Of a DNA stretch of 64,000 nt, positions 1-8,000 are shown piece after piece. A program made the translations under genes and the position numbers. Each line of letters begins with the position of its first letter. Within the stretch, counting starts at the first letter, position 1. Source of the DNA: Streptomyces sp. OR43 (GTDB lineage: Bacteria > Actinomycetota > Actinomycetes > Streptomycetales > Streptomycetaceae); assembly GCF_008042275.1 (NCBI RefSeq), contig NZ_RDBK01000043.1, positions 1,645,319-1,709,318 on the forward strand, written 5' to 3'. The notes beneath the pieces are model-generated. The model was not told the DNA's origin. It ran no database searches and saw only the letters and a list, made by a program, of their open reading frames with translations.

Positions 1-85
1 TGCCGAACACGACGATCGCGATGACGGGCACCGCGATCCACTTCACCCACCAGGGCATTCCCGCGAATATCTCCCGCACCGCCAT
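1..85 (-). CDS. DUF5326-like small membrane protein, N-terminal part only
   Basis: Reading leftward from an ATG at 85 gives 28 residues with the core AGMPWWVKWIAVPVIAIVVFG before the window ends. The tryptophan pair followed by a hydrophobic run is what I remember of the Streptomyces DUF5326 family, small membrane proteins of unknown function. A purine-rich stretch (GAGGTAGGGA) lies just upstream and fits a ribosome binding site. The C-terminal part is outside the window, so the family call rests on a short piece. Confidence 0.65.
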   Translation of the reverse strand, partial: MAVREIFAGMPWWVKWIAVPVIAIVVFG

Positions 86-131
86 CGTCCCTACCTCGTC
101 TCTGTGAGTTCCTGCTTCGATGCTAGAGGTG

Positions 132-156
132 TCGCGGCCGGCTGAGGGGGCCGCGA
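132..156 (-). terminator. Hairpin downstream of the cupin gene
   Basis: TCGCGGCC at 132-139 pairs with GGCCGCGA at 149-156 around a 9-base loop. It lies about 90 bases past the end of the leftward cupin gene. There is no U-run, which is usual for Streptomyces terminators. The short stem makes this a weak call. Confidence 0.35.
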
Positions 157-247
157 TCCCTTGAACTCCCCTGATCGATCCCCTAGGGATCCCCGAGACG
201 CGGCCCTGCCCCCGGGCCGGTGCGGCCCTGCCCTCGTCGCGTGCGGC

Positions 248-565
248 TCAGCCCTCGGGCGGCGAGAAGACCACCATCACGCGCAGGTCCTCCGTGATGT
301 GATGGAACTTGTGGGCGGTGCCGGCAGGTACGTACACGACACTTCCTCTGCCCACCTGCGTCGTTTCCATGCCCACGGTGATCGAAGCGCGCCCGCTGAC
401 GACGAGGTAGACCTCGTCCTGCTGGTGCGGCTGCTGTGGGTCGAGTTCACCGGCGTCCAGTGCGTACAGACCGACAGACATGTTCCGTTCGCGGACGAAC
501 TGGAGATAAGCACCGTCGTTGGCGGCCCGTTCCGCCTCCAGTTCGTCCAGTCTGAATGCCTTCAT
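248..565 (-). CDS. Small cupin-fold protein
   Basis: This is a 105-residue single-domain cupin. Motif 1 is seen as PHQQDEVYLVVSG and motif 2 as VPAGTAHKFHH, which supply the His and Glu residues that normally bind a metal in the small beta barrel. Family members include sugar and amino-acid isomerases, dioxygenases and sensors, so the substrate cannot be assigned. I chose the ATG at 565, which begins MKAFRLDEL and has a GGGGCGG-like site upstream; a GTG at 607 would add 14 unlikely residues. The gene is divergent from the holin-like gene, with a 68-base gap. It is cytosolic, with no signal peptide. Confidence 0.8.
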   Translation of the reverse strand: MKAFRLDELEAERAANDGAYLQFVRERNMSVGLYALDAGELDPQQPHQQDEVYLVVSGRASITVGMETTQVGRGSVVYVPAGTAHKFHHITEDLRVMVVFSPPEG

Positions 566-633
566 GGCCCGTCCGCCCCTTGCCTCTGTCCAGCCGGTGT
601 CCGCCACCGATCATGTCTGCCACGATCAGACAC

Positions 634-1011
634 ATGAAGAATTTCGTAGTCAAGACGATCGCCAACGCGGGTGCGCTGGCCGTGGCCATCTGGCTGCTCC
701 ACGACATCACGCTGACCGGCGGCAGCACCGGCCGCAAGGTACTGACCCTGATCGTGGTCGCGCTGATCTTCGGCCTGGTCAACTTCGTGGTCAAGCCGGT
801 GGTGAAGCTGCTCACGCTGCCGCTCTTCATCCTCACCCTGGGGCTGATCACCCTCGTGGTGAACGCCCTGATGCTGCTGCTGACCTCATGGCTGGCCGAT
901 GTGCTGAATCTGAGTTTCCATGTCGACGGCTTCTGGACCGCCGTCCTCGGCGGCCTGATCATTTCGATCGTGTCCTGGGCGCTGAACGTCGTCCTGCCCG
1001 ACGAGGACTGA
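634..1011 (+). CDS. Phage-holin family 4 type membrane protein
   Basis: The 125-residue product is almost wholly hydrophobic. It has about four membrane segments, at roughly 12-30, 33-55, 57-80 and 98-118, separated by short charged turns such as KPVVKLL. It resembles the DUF/holin superfamily IV proteins that occur widely in actinomycete chromosomes and are not part of prophages. I see no lysis genes nearby, so a phage role is not implied and the function is unknown. The start is the ATG at 634 (MKNFVVKTIANAG). An in-frame ATG at 613 is possible, and neither has a convincing ribosome binding site. Confidence 0.8.
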   Translation: MKNFVVKTIANAGALAVAIWLLHDITLTGGSTGRKVLTLIVVALIFGLVNFVVKPVVKLLTLPLFILTLGLITLVVNALMLLLTSWLADVLNLSFHVDGFWTAVLGGLIISIVSWALNVVLPDED

Positions 1012-1079
1012 CCACCTGGTGCCTGAGACAGTGACGGCAGGACCGGTGACAGACCGGGGAGAGAAGCGAGGACACGTAA

Positions 1080-2210
1080 ATGAGCACGATGGGCGACGGA
1101 ACCCGGGCGGTACGTGCGGGTCTGCCGGAACCGGAGCAGTACGAGCCCACTCTCCCCGGTCCGGTCTTCGCCGCGCACTTCCACCTGTCCGGCGAGCCGA
1201 CCGGGCCGTACACCTACGGCCGTGACACCAACCCGACCTGGACCCACCTGGAGCGGGCCATCGGCGAGCTGGAAGCGCCGGGCGAGAACGTCGAGACCAC
1301 GGTCTTCGCGTCCGGCATGGCGGCGATCTCGGCGGTGCTGCTGTCCCAGGTACGCACCGGCGATGTCGTCGTGCTCCCCGACGACGGCTACCAGGCCCTT
1401 CCGCTGGTACGTGCGCAGCTGGAGGCCTACGGCGTCGAGGTGCGCACCGCCCCGACCGGGGGCGATGCCCAGCTGGCCCTTCTTGAGGGGGCGCGGCTGC
1501 TGTGGATCGAGACCCCGTCGAACCCCGGGCTCGACGTCTGTGACGTGCGCCGGCTCGTCGAGGCGGCGCACGCGGGCGGCACGCTCGTCGCCGTGGACAA
1601 CACCCTCGCCACTCCGCTCGGCCAGCGCCCGCTGGAGCTCGGAGCCGACTTCTCGGTGGCCAGCGACACCAAGGGCATGACCGGGCACGGCGACATCCTG
1701 CTCGGTCATGTGACCTGCCGGGATTCCGAGCTGGCGGCGGGAGTGCGGCGCTGGCGCAAGGTCGTGGGCGCCATCCCGGGGCCCATGGAGGCCTGGCTCG
1801 CTCACCGCTCCCTGGCCACACTGGAGCTGCGGATCGAGCGGCAGTGCGCGAACGCCCTACTGCTGGCCGAGACCCTCGCCAAGCATCCCGAGGTGAGCGG
1901 GCTGCGCTACCCCGGGCTGCCGGCCGACGCCTCGTATCCGAACGCGGTGCGGCAGATGCGGCGCTTCGGATCCGTCGTGTCGTTCGTGCTGGCGGACCGC
2001 GGCACCGCCGAGCGGTTCCTGTCTGCGCTGCGCCTCGCCGAGGACGCCACGAGCTTCGGCGGCGTGCGTTCCACCGCCGAACGCCGGGCCCGCTGGGGCG
2101 GCGACGCCGTACCGGAAGGCTTCATCCGCTTCTCCGTCGGAGCCGAGAACGCCGAGGACCTGGTGGCCGACGTGGAGCGCGCGCTGGCCGCGGCCGTCGC
2201 CGGGAGCTGA
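1080..2210 (+). CDS. Cys/Met metabolism PLP enzyme (cystathionine gamma-lyase type)
   Basis: This 376-residue protein is a fold-type I PLP enzyme of the cystathionine gamma-synthase/lyase family. The pyridoxal lysine is K198 in the motif SDTKGMTGHGDILLGHV. The upstream motifs RDTNPTW and FASGMAAISAVLL are the usual family signatures. Members cleave or form C-S bonds in cystathionine, homocysteine or methionine. The lyase assignment rests on my memory of the Streptomyces locus and is not firm. GCGAGG about 8 bases upstream supports the ATG at 1080; an ATG at 1089 is also possible. The gene ends 24 bases before a strong hairpin terminator. Confidence 0.85.
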   Translation: MSTMGDGTRAVRAGLPEPEQYEPTLPGPVFAAHFHLSGEPTGPYTYGRDTNPTWTHLERAIGELEAPGENVETTVFASGMAAISAVLLSQVRTGDVVVLPDDGYQALPLVRAQLEAYGVEVRTAPTGGDAQLALLEGARLLWIETPSNPGLDVCDVRRLVEAAHAGGTLVAVDNTLATPLGQRPLELGADFSVASDTKGMTGHGDILLGHVTCRDSELAAGVRRWRKVVGAIPGPMEAWLAHRSLATLELRIERQCANALLLAETLAKHPEVSGLRYPGLPADASYPNAVRQMRRFGSVVSFVLADRGTAERFLSALRLAEDATSFGGVRSTAERRARWGGDAVPEGFIRFSVGAENAEDLVADVERALAAAVAGS

Positions 2211-2234
2211 GGCTTCCGCAACCGGTGCGGTACG

Positions 2235-2271
2235 GACGGTCCGAGCCTCCCCCCTCGTGGCTCGGACCGTC
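2235..2271 (+). terminator. Terminator after the PLP enzyme gene
   Basis: A 12-base perfect stem (GACGGTCCGAGC at 2235-2246 with its complement at 2260-2271) surrounds a 13-base C-rich loop, 24 bases past the stop codon. Confidence 0.75.
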
Positions 2272-2417
2272 CCGGTTCCCGCCTTCTCCTCGCGAAGAAC
2301 CGCCTCGACAAGGCTAGTTGACTCTGCGTCAGTGTCCAATCACAGTAGCGGCAGCGACCTATCGACATATTTATAGTTACCGGAGTCCGACGAGCCGCAC
2401 GGCGAGAGGGAACGGAC

Positions 2418-3314
2418 ATGGACCTGGCCCTGCTGCGCACCTTCGTCACCGTGCACCGCGCGGGCTCGTTCACCCGCGCCGCCGCACTCCTCGGCCTCTC
2501 CCAGCCCGCCGTGACCTCGCAGATCCGCACCCTGGAACGTCAGCTGGGCCGACCGCTCTTCCTCCGCCGGGCCCGCGGCGTGACACCCACCACCATCGGC
2601 GACGAACTCGCGCACCGGGCCGCGCCGCACCTGGACGCGCTGGTCGAGATCACCGAGACGGAACTCGACGAGGAGTCGGGCGTACGGACGCTCCATCTGG
2701 CGGGTCCACCGGAGTTCACCTCGCTGCGGGCCCTCCCCGCACTCACCCCGCTCATCGCCCAAGGGCTCGCCCTGCGCAGCTCGTTCTCCGCCGACACCGA
2801 CGAGACGCTCGACGGTCTGGCCGCCGGCCACCACGACCTGGCCATCGTGACGGCCCGGCCGCGCGGCGGCCTGCTGACCGCGGCCCCGCTCTGCGACGAG
2901 GAGCACGTCCTGGTCGCAGCACCGCGGTGGGCGGGGCGTCTGGGCCCGGGGACCCTGCGCCGCAACGGCCCGGTGGTCCTGGAACAGCTGCCGGTGGTGG
3001 AGGTGCACGAGAGCCTGCCCCTCGTCTCCCGGTACTGGGCGGCGGTCTTCGACAGCCGGCCCGCGGCGGCAGGAGCCGTCATCACACCTGACCTGCGGGC
3101 GGTCCTGGAATGCGCGGTCGCCGGGGCAGGGCTGGCCGTGCTGCCCCGGTATCTGTGCGAGGACGCGTTGGAGAGGGGAGAGCTGGTGGCACTCCTCGAT
3201 CCACCGGTCCCACCTCTGCGCACGTACTTCCTGGCAGCGCGGACCGGCACGCTCGCACTGCCGCATCTCGCACGGGCACACGAGGTACTGCTGCGTGCCG
3301 CGGCCGCCTGGTGA
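2418..3314 (+). CDS. LysR-family transcriptional regulator
   Basis: The 298-residue product has an N-terminal winged helix-turn-helix (residues about 3-60) with the LysR signature SFTRAAALLGLSQPAVTSQ. An effector-binding periplasmic-binding-protein-like domain follows (about 85-295). LysR proteins normally activate a divergent or adjacent gene, but both neighbours point the same way here, so the target is unclear. AGAGGG 7 bases upstream supports the ATG at 2418. The AT-rich stretch at about 2365-2385, unusual for this genome, probably contains its promoter and autoregulatory site. Confidence 0.9.
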   Translation: MDLALLRTFVTVHRAGSFTRAAALLGLSQPAVTSQIRTLERQLGRPLFLRRARGVTPTTIGDELAHRAAPHLDALVEITETELDEESGVRTLHLAGPPEFTSLRALPALTPLIAQGLALRSSFSADTDETLDGLAAGHHDLAIVTARPRGGLLTAAPLCDEEHVLVAAPRWAGRLGPGTLRRNGPVVLEQLPVVEVHESLPLVSRYWAAVFDSRPAAAGAVITPDLRAVLECAVAGAGLAVLPRYLCEDALERGELVALLDPPVPPLRTYFLAARTGTLALPHLARAHEVLLRAAAAW

Positions 3315-3377
3315 CCGCAGGACGGGCCGGAAGCCGCCAGGTGTTTCAGAACCTGTTCCGCGGGCCACTCTCTTGCC

Positions 3378-3857
3378 ATGACCGAACGTCCTGTGGTCAA
3401 GCGCACCGCACGCGCCGTCCTGCTCGACGGCAACGACCTGATCCTCATCAAGCGCACCAAACCCGGGGTGGATCCGTACTGGCTCACGCCCGGCGGCGGG
3501 GTGGAGCCCGAGGACGCGACCGTCGTCGACGCCCTGCACCGTGAACTGGACGAGGAACTCGGCGCCAAGATCACTGATGTGGTGCCCTGCTTCGTCGACA
3601 CCGTGGAACACATCGAGGGCGGCGGCGTGAAGGGCGTCAAGGTCCAGCACTTCTTCGTCTGCCGTCTCGAATCCATGGACCTGTCCCTGCGCCACGGCCC
3701 CGAGATCGATGACCCCTGCGGGGAGTACGACGTCGTCCGGGTGCCCTTCAGCCGGGTCGGAATCGCCGCCGTGCACCTCGTACCGCTGTCACTCAGGCAT
3801 TACCTGGACGGCAACATCGAAGGCGTCCGGGCGATGCACGCACCCGACCTGGGATAA
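3378..3857 (+). CDS. Nudix hydrolase
   Basis: This is a 159-residue Nudix-fold protein. The Nudix box reads GGGVEPEDATVVDALHRELDEELG, split here as the GG-VEPED start and the catalytic core RELDEELG, which supplies the metal-binding glutamates. The glutamate usually seen 8 residues before the core arginine is Ala, with acidic residues two and one positions earlier, so the box is slightly off consensus. Substrates of the family are nucleoside diphosphates linked to another group; the specific one cannot be read. The gene starts 63 bases after the LysR gene, without an obvious ribosome binding site, and may be co-transcribed. Confidence 0.85.
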   Translation: MTERPVVKRTARAVLLDGNDLILIKRTKPGVDPYWLTPGGGVEPEDATVVDALHRELDEELGAKITDVVPCFVDTVEHIEGGGVKGVKVQHFFVCRLESMDLSLRHGPEIDDPCGEYDVVRVPFSRVGIAAVHLVPLSLRHYLDGNIEGVRAMHAPDLG

Positions 3858-3980
3858 CCCCTGCCAGTTCCGGACCCGCGGCCTGTGCCACGTCGAGGGC
3901 ACAGGCCGCGCGTACGCCGAGGCCAGTACGTCGGGATACTCCCCCCGTCAGATGACCTGCCCCGCGGTTCCCTGCACCGT

Positions 3981-3994
3981 GTTTCACGTGAAAC
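3981..3994. other. parS site
   Basis: Exact GTTTCACGTGAAAC, the ParB-binding palindrome of Streptomyces. It overlaps the probable GTG start (3988) of the membrane protein gene, so ParB binding or spreading could affect that gene's expression. It has no extended symmetry. Confidence 0.9.
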
Positions 3995-4515
3995 CACTCA
4001 AGCGCCACACCCGCAGAGGCCTCCTGGTCGCCCATGTATCGGTATCCGTCAGCTGGCTCGGTCTCACCGTCGGTCTGCTGGCACTCGGCGTCACCGCCTT
4101 CTCGACCGGAGATCCCGCGACCGCCCGGGCCGCCACCCGCGCCATGAAGATCTTCGGCGACTGGCTGGTCATCCCGGTCGCGTTGGCCACTCTGCTCAGC
4201 GGCCTGATCCTGTCGCTCGGCACTCCCTGGGGGCTGGCCAGGTACCGCTGGGTCTGGACGAAGTTCTGGCTCACCCTGGTGACGACCGGTCTGTCGGTCT
4301 TCTCCTTGCGCCCCGGCATCAACGAAGCCGCGGAACGGGGAGCCGTCGACATCAGCCTGGTCGTCGCTCCCTCGGTCGCCACGGCGGCCTATCTCTTCAT
4401 GACCGCGATCTCGGTGCTGAAGCCATGGGGGCCGACCCGGCGCGGCCGACGGCTGCGCGTCTCCACCAGATCCGTTAAAGCGGTGGACGAGCGATCACTG
4501 CGTCGGACAGCCTGA
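3988..4515 (+). CDS. Integral membrane protein, DUF2269-like
   Basis: From the GTG at 3988 the product is 175 residues and begins VKPLKRHTRRGLL. It has about four hydrophobic segments, at roughly 15-37, 57-77, 88-105 and 125-145. The pattern of HV..SVSWLG, the conserved aromatic GTPWGLARYRWVW and the final VLKPWG resembles DUF2269-type proteins of unknown function. The start is uncertain. ATG 3952 and GTG 3979 are also in frame, none has a good ribosome binding site, and the start zone coincides with a parS site. The next gene begins 6 bases after the stop, suggesting an operon. Confidence 0.7.
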   Translation: MKPLKRHTRRGLLVAHVSVSVSWLGLTVGLLALGVTAFSTGDPATARAATRAMKIFGDWLVIPVALATLLSGLILSLGTPWGLARYRWVWTKFWLTLVTTGLSVFSLRPGINEAAERGAVDISLVVAPSVATAAYLFMTAISVLKPWGPTRRGRRLRVSTRSVKAVDERSLRRTA

Positions 4516-4520
4516 CTCCT

Positions 4521-5429
4521 ATGTCCCGCTCACTGCCCCGCCCGCCCGCCGAACTGCCCCTACGGCGTCTCACCCGGGATGATCTGGTCCCGTGCGCCGA
4601 TCTCAGCGAGGACCGCGGCTGGCCCCGCGATGAGCACCGGTGGGGCCTGCTGCTGGCCGCGGGCACGGCCTACGGCATCGACGATCCGGAGAGCAAGGGC
4701 CTGATGGCGACGTGCGTGGTGACCGCGTACGGCTCCCGCATGGCCGCCGTCGGCATGCTGCTGGTCGCCGGACGCTACGCCCGGCAGGGGGTCGGGCGGT
4801 ATCTGATGCAGCGGGTGATCGAGTCGACCGAGGGCGTGCCTCTCAGCCTCTACGCGACGGATGCGGGCCGACCGCTCTACGAAGAGCTCGGATTCCTTGC
4901 CGTGGGGCGGGCCGAGCGGGTGAGCGGGCTTTTCCGGCCCCTCGCGGAGCCGGGCCGTCCCGGCACGGCCGGTCACCCGGGTACGGCGGCCGGTTCGGGG
5001 CTGACGGTTCGCCCGGCCTCGGCGGGAGATCTGCAAGCCATACTCCGCTTGGACGCGGACGCCTTCGGCCTCGACCGAACGCACCTCCTGGTCCGCCTCC
5101 CGGCCTTCGCCGATCATCTGCGGGTGGCCGAGGAAGACGGGGAGCTGGTCGGCTACGCCGCGTTGTGGCCCAGCTCGGAGAGCCATGTGGTCGGCCCGCT
5201 GATCGCGCGGGACACCGCCACAGCGAAGCGGCTCGTGACCTCACTGGCCGCGGCGACGGACCGGCCGCTGCGTGCGGACATCGACGCGCGCCACGAGGAA
5301 CTGCTGGACTGGTTCAGGGAGTGCGGGCTGGAGTCCGGACCGGCGACCACGGTGATGAGTCTCGGGGGCCCGGAACAGCCGGGGGACTGGACGCACCGCT
5401 TCGCCCCGCTGAGCGTGGCGACGGGCTGA
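4521..5429 (+). CDS. GNAT-family acetyltransferase with two domains
   Basis: The 302-residue protein has an N-terminal GNAT domain (about 13-140) with the acetyl-CoA loop ARQGVGRYLMQRV. A second, diverged GNAT-like domain (about 160-295) contains VAEEDGELVGYAALWPS. Tandem GNAT proteins of this kind are common in actinomycetes, and the acceptor substrate is unknown. The ATG at 4521 lies 6 bases after the upstream membrane protein gene without its own clear ribosome binding site, so translational coupling is likely. The gene converges on the next one with a 54-base gap. Confidence 0.85.
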   Translation: MSRSLPRPPAELPLRRLTRDDLVPCADLSEDRGWPRDEHRWGLLLAAGTAYGIDDPESKGLMATCVVTAYGSRMAAVGMLLVAGRYARQGVGRYLMQRVIESTEGVPLSLYATDAGRPLYEELGFLAVGRAERVSGLFRPLAEPGRPGTAGHPGTAAGSGLTVRPASAGDLQAILRLDADAFGLDRTHLLVRLPAFADHLRVAEEDGELVGYAALWPSSESHVVGPLIARDTATAKRLVTSLAAATDRPLRADIDARHEELLDWFRECGLESGPATTVMSLGGPEQPGDWTHRFAPLSVATG

Positions 5430-5483
5430 CAGCCGGCCGGCCGATCCGAGCCTCCGGGACCACCGCTCCGGCGGACATCCTGC

Positions 5484-6101
5484 TCAGTTGTCGAACCACA
5501 CGGTGAGACGGACGTTCTCGTCGCCGTGTACGACGGCGAGGGCTTCCATCACGGACCAGACCGGCTTCCACTCGCCCTCCGCCGGCACTGCCTCGCGCCG
5601 GGTCATCCGCTCCACCCGGTAGAGGCGGTCGCCGTCCCGCCACTCGGTGCCTTCCGCCCAGTCATGGCTGCCGTAGCCGGTCGCGGGATCGGGCGGGAGT
5701 CCCGCAGCCCGGGCGAAGCGGGGGCTCCAGCCCGCCTTGCCGACGAGGGCCCACGCACCGTTCACCACTTCGTACTCATGGATCCGCCGGTCCGTGGTCT
5801 CGGCGTGTTCGTCCCAGTCCACGCGTGTCAGTTCGCTCCAGGAGATCCAGCTGGGGCTGTGCGCGTCGGAGCCCCAGTCATCGAACTCCTCGCGCGCTGC
5901 GTCGGAGATCCTCTCGGGCAGCCCGCGCTCCGCCGCGAGCGGTGCGAAGCCTGCGTGATTGCGCACACCGAACAGACAGCCGAACGCGTCGTAGTCCCGG
6001 CCCGGATACAGCAGGTCGAGATCAACAGCCGCCGACCAGGCGTCCTCCGGTTCCGCCCACCGCGACCGGCACTCGATGAACCCGTGAATGTCAGCTCCCA
6101 T
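5484..6101 (-). CDS. Conserved hypothetical protein of unknown function
   Basis: The 205-residue soluble product starts MGADIHGFIECR, an N-terminus I have seen in actinobacterial and phage hypothetical proteins. It is rich in Trp, Asp and Arg, with no membrane segment, signal peptide or catalytic motif that I recognise. GGAG lies about 11 bases upstream of the ATG at 6101. It is convergent with the GNAT gene. Codon use matches its neighbours, so there is no sign of recent transfer. Confidence 0.75.
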   Translation of the reverse strand: MGADIHGFIECRSRWAEPEDAWSAAVDLDLLYPGRDYDAFGCLFGVRNHAGFAPLAAERGLPERISDAAREEFDDWGSDAHSPSWISWSELTRVDWDEHAETTDRRIHEYEVVNGAWALVGKAGWSPRFARAAGLPPDPATGYGSHDWAEGTEWRDGDRLYRVERMTRREAVPAEGEWKPVWSVMEALAVVHGDENVRLTVWFDN

Positions 6102-6172
6102 GAACGAGAATTCTCCGGCCTCATGAAAGCTGACACCAACGAATTAGCCGCGTGCGCACGGCAGATGGGACT

Positions 6173-6598
6173 TCAGGCGAGCACGGCGACGGCTGCGGTC
6201 GCGAACCCGTGGTCCTGCCCAGGAGCGCCGCCACCGACCCCGATCGCGCCGATCAGCCGTCCGTCGCGGTGCACCGGGACTCCGCCGGCGATGAAGAGCA
6301 GCGGCCGGTCCAGTGCGGTCGGCAGGGTGTGGAAGAGCCCGCCAGGCTGCACCGCGTCGACGAGGTCGGCCGTGGGGGCGTTGAGCTGCAGCGCTGTGTA
6401 CGCCTTGCGGGTGCTGGTTTCGCCGGCGATGAGGACAGCCCGGTCGTCGCGGCGGAAGGCCAGCAGATGACCGCCCGCGTCCAGGACCGTGACGGCTGCC
6501 GCGACCCCCGCCGTCTCGGCGGCGGCACGGGCCGCTTCGATCAGCGCCTCCGCGTCCTGCGTGGTCAGCGGGGCTACAGCGGTGGGGAGGGTGCTCAT
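6173..6598 (-). CDS. GlcG/HbpS-family heme-binding-like protein
   Basis: The 141-residue product is a single GlcG/HbpS domain (PF03928 type). It contains VTVLDAGGHLLAFRRDD and the C-terminal GVGGGAPGQDHGFA. The family includes the heme-binding HbpS of Streptomyces reticuli and many cobalamin-operon proteins. This copy shows no signal peptide, so it is predicted cytosolic. AAGGAG sits 11 bases before the ATG at 6598. It starts 50 bases downstream of the MFS gene on the same strand, so the two are probably co-transcribed and controlled by the divergent MarR regulator. Ligand unknown. Confidence 0.8.
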   Translation of the reverse strand: MSTLPTAVAPLTTQDAEALIEAARAAAETAGVAAAVTVLDAGGHLLAFRRDDRAVLIAGETSTRKAYTALQLNAPTADLVDAVQPGGLFHTLPTALDRPLLFIAGGVPVHRDGRLIGAIGVGGGAPGQDHGFATAAVAVLA

Positions 6599-6648
6599 GG
6601 GGGATGGCTCCTTGATGGGGTGCAGTGGTGTGGGGGGATCAGGGATGG

Positions 6649-7860
6649 TCAGCGCCGGACCGCGGGTACGGCGGCCGGCTCCGGTACGTGCGTGGCCACG
6701 AGACGGCTCCGGGCGGTCGTGCGGCGCTCCAGGGTGCTGGAGACGACGGCGAGCACCAGGGCGGAGGCGGCGAGCGCCGCGCCGACCCAGTTGGGCGCCG
6801 TATAACTGAGACCGGCGGCGATGACCATGCCGCCGAGCCACGCGGACAGGGCGTTACCGAGGTTGAAGGCGCCGATGTTCACCGCGGAGGCGAGCGTCGG
6901 GGCGCCGGCTGCCTGGTCGAGCACCCGCTTCTGCAGCGGGGGGACGGTCGCGAAGCCCAGGCCGCCGATCAGGAAGATGGTGACGGCTGCCGCGATCTTG
7001 TTGTGGGCGGTGAGAGTGAACAGCGACAGGACGACGGCGAGGCCGCCCAGCGACACGTACAGCAGGGGCATCAGACGGCGGTCGGCGAACTTGCCGCCGA
7101 GCAGATTGCCTCCGACCATTCCGAGGCCGAAAAGCACCAGCAGCCAGGTGACGGACGAGGCCGAGTAGCCGGCGATCTCGGTCATCATCGGTGTGATGTA
7201 CGTGATCGCGGCGAAGACCCCGCCGAACCCCAGCACGGTCATCGCCATAGCGAGCAGGACCTGCACGTTGCGGAACGCGGCGAGCTCGTGGCGGAGCCGG
7301 ACGCCTTCGGGGCGGGGCTGGTCCGGAACGAGCCTGGCCACACCGAGCAGACCGATGACGCCGAGCGCGGCGACGACGAAGAACGTGCTCCGCCAGCCGA
7401 CGCTCTGGCCGATGTACGTGCCCAGCGGCACACCGACGACGTTCGCGACGGTGAGGCCCGTGAACATCATGGCGATCGCGCCGGCCTTCTTGTGCGGGGC
7501 GACCAGATCGGCTGCCACCACCGACCCGATGCCGAAGAAGGCACCGTGGGCGAGCGAGGCGACCACCCGCCCCGCGAGCATCACTCCGAAGACGGGGGCG
7601 GTCGCGGAGACCACGTTGCCGATGACGAACAGGGCCATCAGGATCATCAGCATGCGCTTACGGCTGACCTTGGTGCCGAGGAGGGTCATCAGAGGCGCCC
7701 CGATGACGACGCCGAGCGCGTAGCCGGTGACGAGGAAGCCTGCGGTCGGAATCGAGACCTGGAAGTCCGCAGCCACCTCGGGCAGCAGCCCCATGATCAC
7801 GAACTCGGTCGTTCCGATGCCGAATGCCCCGATGGCGAGGGCGAGGAGCGCGAGCGGCAT
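6649..7860 (-). CDS. MFS transporter (drug:H+ antiporter type)
   Basis: This is a 403-residue major facilitator with 12 predicted membrane helices. The first helix motif GAFGIGTTEFVIMGLLPEV is typical of the AraJ/Bcr-like DHA1 exporters. The conserved loop between helices 2 and 3 reads GTKVSRKRML. It probably exports a small hydrophobic compound. The ATG at 7860 follows a GGGAAGG site; a GTG at 7908 would add 16 hydrophilic residues. It is divergent from the marR gene with repeated operator-like elements between them, and is followed by the GlcG-like gene. Confidence 0.88.
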   Translation of the reverse strand: MPLALLALAIGAFGIGTTEFVIMGLLPEVAADFQVSIPTAGFLVTGYALGVVIGAPLMTLLGTKVSRKRMLMILMALFVIGNVVSATAPVFGVMLAGRVVASLAHGAFFGIGSVVAADLVAPHKKAGAIAMMFTGLTVANVVGVPLGTYIGQSVGWRSTFFVVAALGVIGLLGVARLVPDQPRPEGVRLRHELAAFRNVQVLLAMAMTVLGFGGVFAAITYITPMMTEIAGYSASSVTWLLVLFGLGMVGGNLLGGKFADRRLMPLLYVSLGGLAVVLSLFTLTAHNKIAAAVTIFLIGGLGFATVPPLQKRVLDQAAGAPTLASAVNIGAFNLGNALSAWLGGMVIAAGLSYTAPNWVGAALAASALVLAVVSSTLERRTTARSRLVATHVPEPAAVPAVRR

Positions 7861-7880
7861 GGGTTTCACCTTCCCTGGAG

Positions 7881-7974
7881 ATTGCGTCTGCGCCTTACGA
7901 GCGTTCACAATAATTGCAGACGCGGGTTAATTGCAAGCGCGGGCTATTGCGTCCGTCGCCTATCCTGGACGCAA
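7881..7974. promoter_or_regulatory. Putative MarR operators: tandem 17-base repeat and inverted repeat
   Basis: Two adjacent 17-base direct repeats, AATTGCAGACGCGGGTT (7912-7928) and AATTGCAAGCGCGGGCT (7929-7945), are followed by an inverted repeat TTGCGTCC (7947-7954)/GGACGCAA (7967-7974). ATTGCGTCTG at 7881 is a further half-site. The inverted repeat surrounds TATCCT (7961-7966), a plausible -10 for marR, so binding there would block transcription in both directions. Confidence 0.65.
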
Positions 7975-8000
7975 GCAGCTCCGGCACGGAGGAGAGACCC

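Noticed and set aside
634-1011. Prophage remnant suggested by the holin-like gene
   Set aside because: No lysin, structural or integrase genes are nearby, and this holin-like family is a common chromosomal gene in actinomycetes.
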